A stretch of DNA of 15,499 bases. It comes from Thiomicrospira sp. UBA5634 (lineage in GTDB: Bacteria > Pseudomonadota > Gammaproteobacteria > Thiomicrospirales > Thiomicrospiraceae). Each line of letters opens with the position of its first letter. Positions within the stretch are counted from its first letter, which is position 1. The stretch is from positions 1 through 15,499 of the forward strand of contig DIJW01000192.1 in NCBI GenBank assembly GCA_002421475.1. The letters are read 5' to 3'. The position numbers and the translations under genes are program-made. The notes under the pieces are model-generated. The model did not search any database. It was not told where the DNA came from and was given only the letters and a program-made list of their open reading frames with translations. This document shows positions 15,429-15,499 of this stretch, piece by piece.

Positions 15429-15475
15429 CCCACCAGGTTGATCCCTAATGGTTACAGCATTAAAACTTAAAAAGC

Positions 15476-15499
15476 GCATGCACCAGGCCTGGTGCATGC
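15476..15499. terminator. 24-bp perfect palindrome at the window edge, containing an exact repeat copy; possible terminator for a leftward gene
   Basis: GCATGCACCAGG (15476-15487) is the exact complement of CCTGGTGCATGC (15488-15499), with no spacer; CCAGGCCTGG occupies 15483-15492. It may extend further, since the window ends here. On the minus strand the stem is followed by GCTTTTTAAGTTTTAA, so it could terminate a gene entering from the right. Whether a T-run follows on the plus strand for rlmB cannot be seen. Confidence 0.6.

Overview
The window is a gene-dense, moderate-G+C piece of a bacterial chromosome with compact spacing, short overlaps and housekeeping genes of gammaproteobacterial type: ThiI with a C-terminal rhodanese, an MltF-like lytic transglycosylase, an rnr-rlmB pair, and bacterial-type PEP carboxylase. 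I see no phage, transposon, CRISPR, tRNA or rRNA. An autotrophic sulfur-oxidiser-like gammaproteobacterium (for example the Thiomicrospira/Hydrogenovibrio group) would fit, but that is a weak inference from gene content; the sequence alone does not name the organism.

Layout. (1) 1-2919, pantothenate genes around a flagellar stator pair: the 3' end of panB, panC (ATGA overlap with panB), then motA-motB of the sodium-type PomAB class (8-bp overlap), facing panD on the opposite strand. (2) 3063-7605, a minus-strand central-carbon block: ppc, ppa and fbp, with strong intrinsic terminators after ppc and fbp. (3) 7734-10698: thiI (+) converging on an mltF-like gene (-, TTG start). (4) 10795-12171: a lipoamide-dehydrogenase-family flavoprotein with its own extended -10 promoter. 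(5) 12172-15499: a good promoter, a roughly 130-nt leader predicted to fold into hairpins, rnr (GTG start), rlmB (4-bp overlap) and a 24-bp perfect palindrome at the window edge. No stretch longer than 300 bases lacks a gene; the longest gap is 210 bases, before rnr.

Functionally, panB/panC/panD make pantothenate (CoA precursor). ppc, fbp and ppa serve anaplerosis, gluconeogenesis or the Calvin cycle, and pyrophosphate removal. thiI, rnr and rlmB handle tRNA thiolation, RNA turnover and 23S rRNA methylation.

The most unusual signal is not a gene. The 10-bp palindrome CCAGGCCTGG occurs 7 times exactly, with 4 further copies differing at one base and one differing at two. About 0.015 exact copies would be expected by chance with equal base frequencies. 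Copies lie inside genes in several reading frames, but 4 of the 7 exact ones fall in the roughly 6-7% of the window that is intergenic, including both convergent gene junctions and the 3' side of rlmB. It behaves like a genome-wide highly iterated palindrome, in the manner of cyanobacterial HIP1, and is built from two CCWGG sites flanking GGCC.
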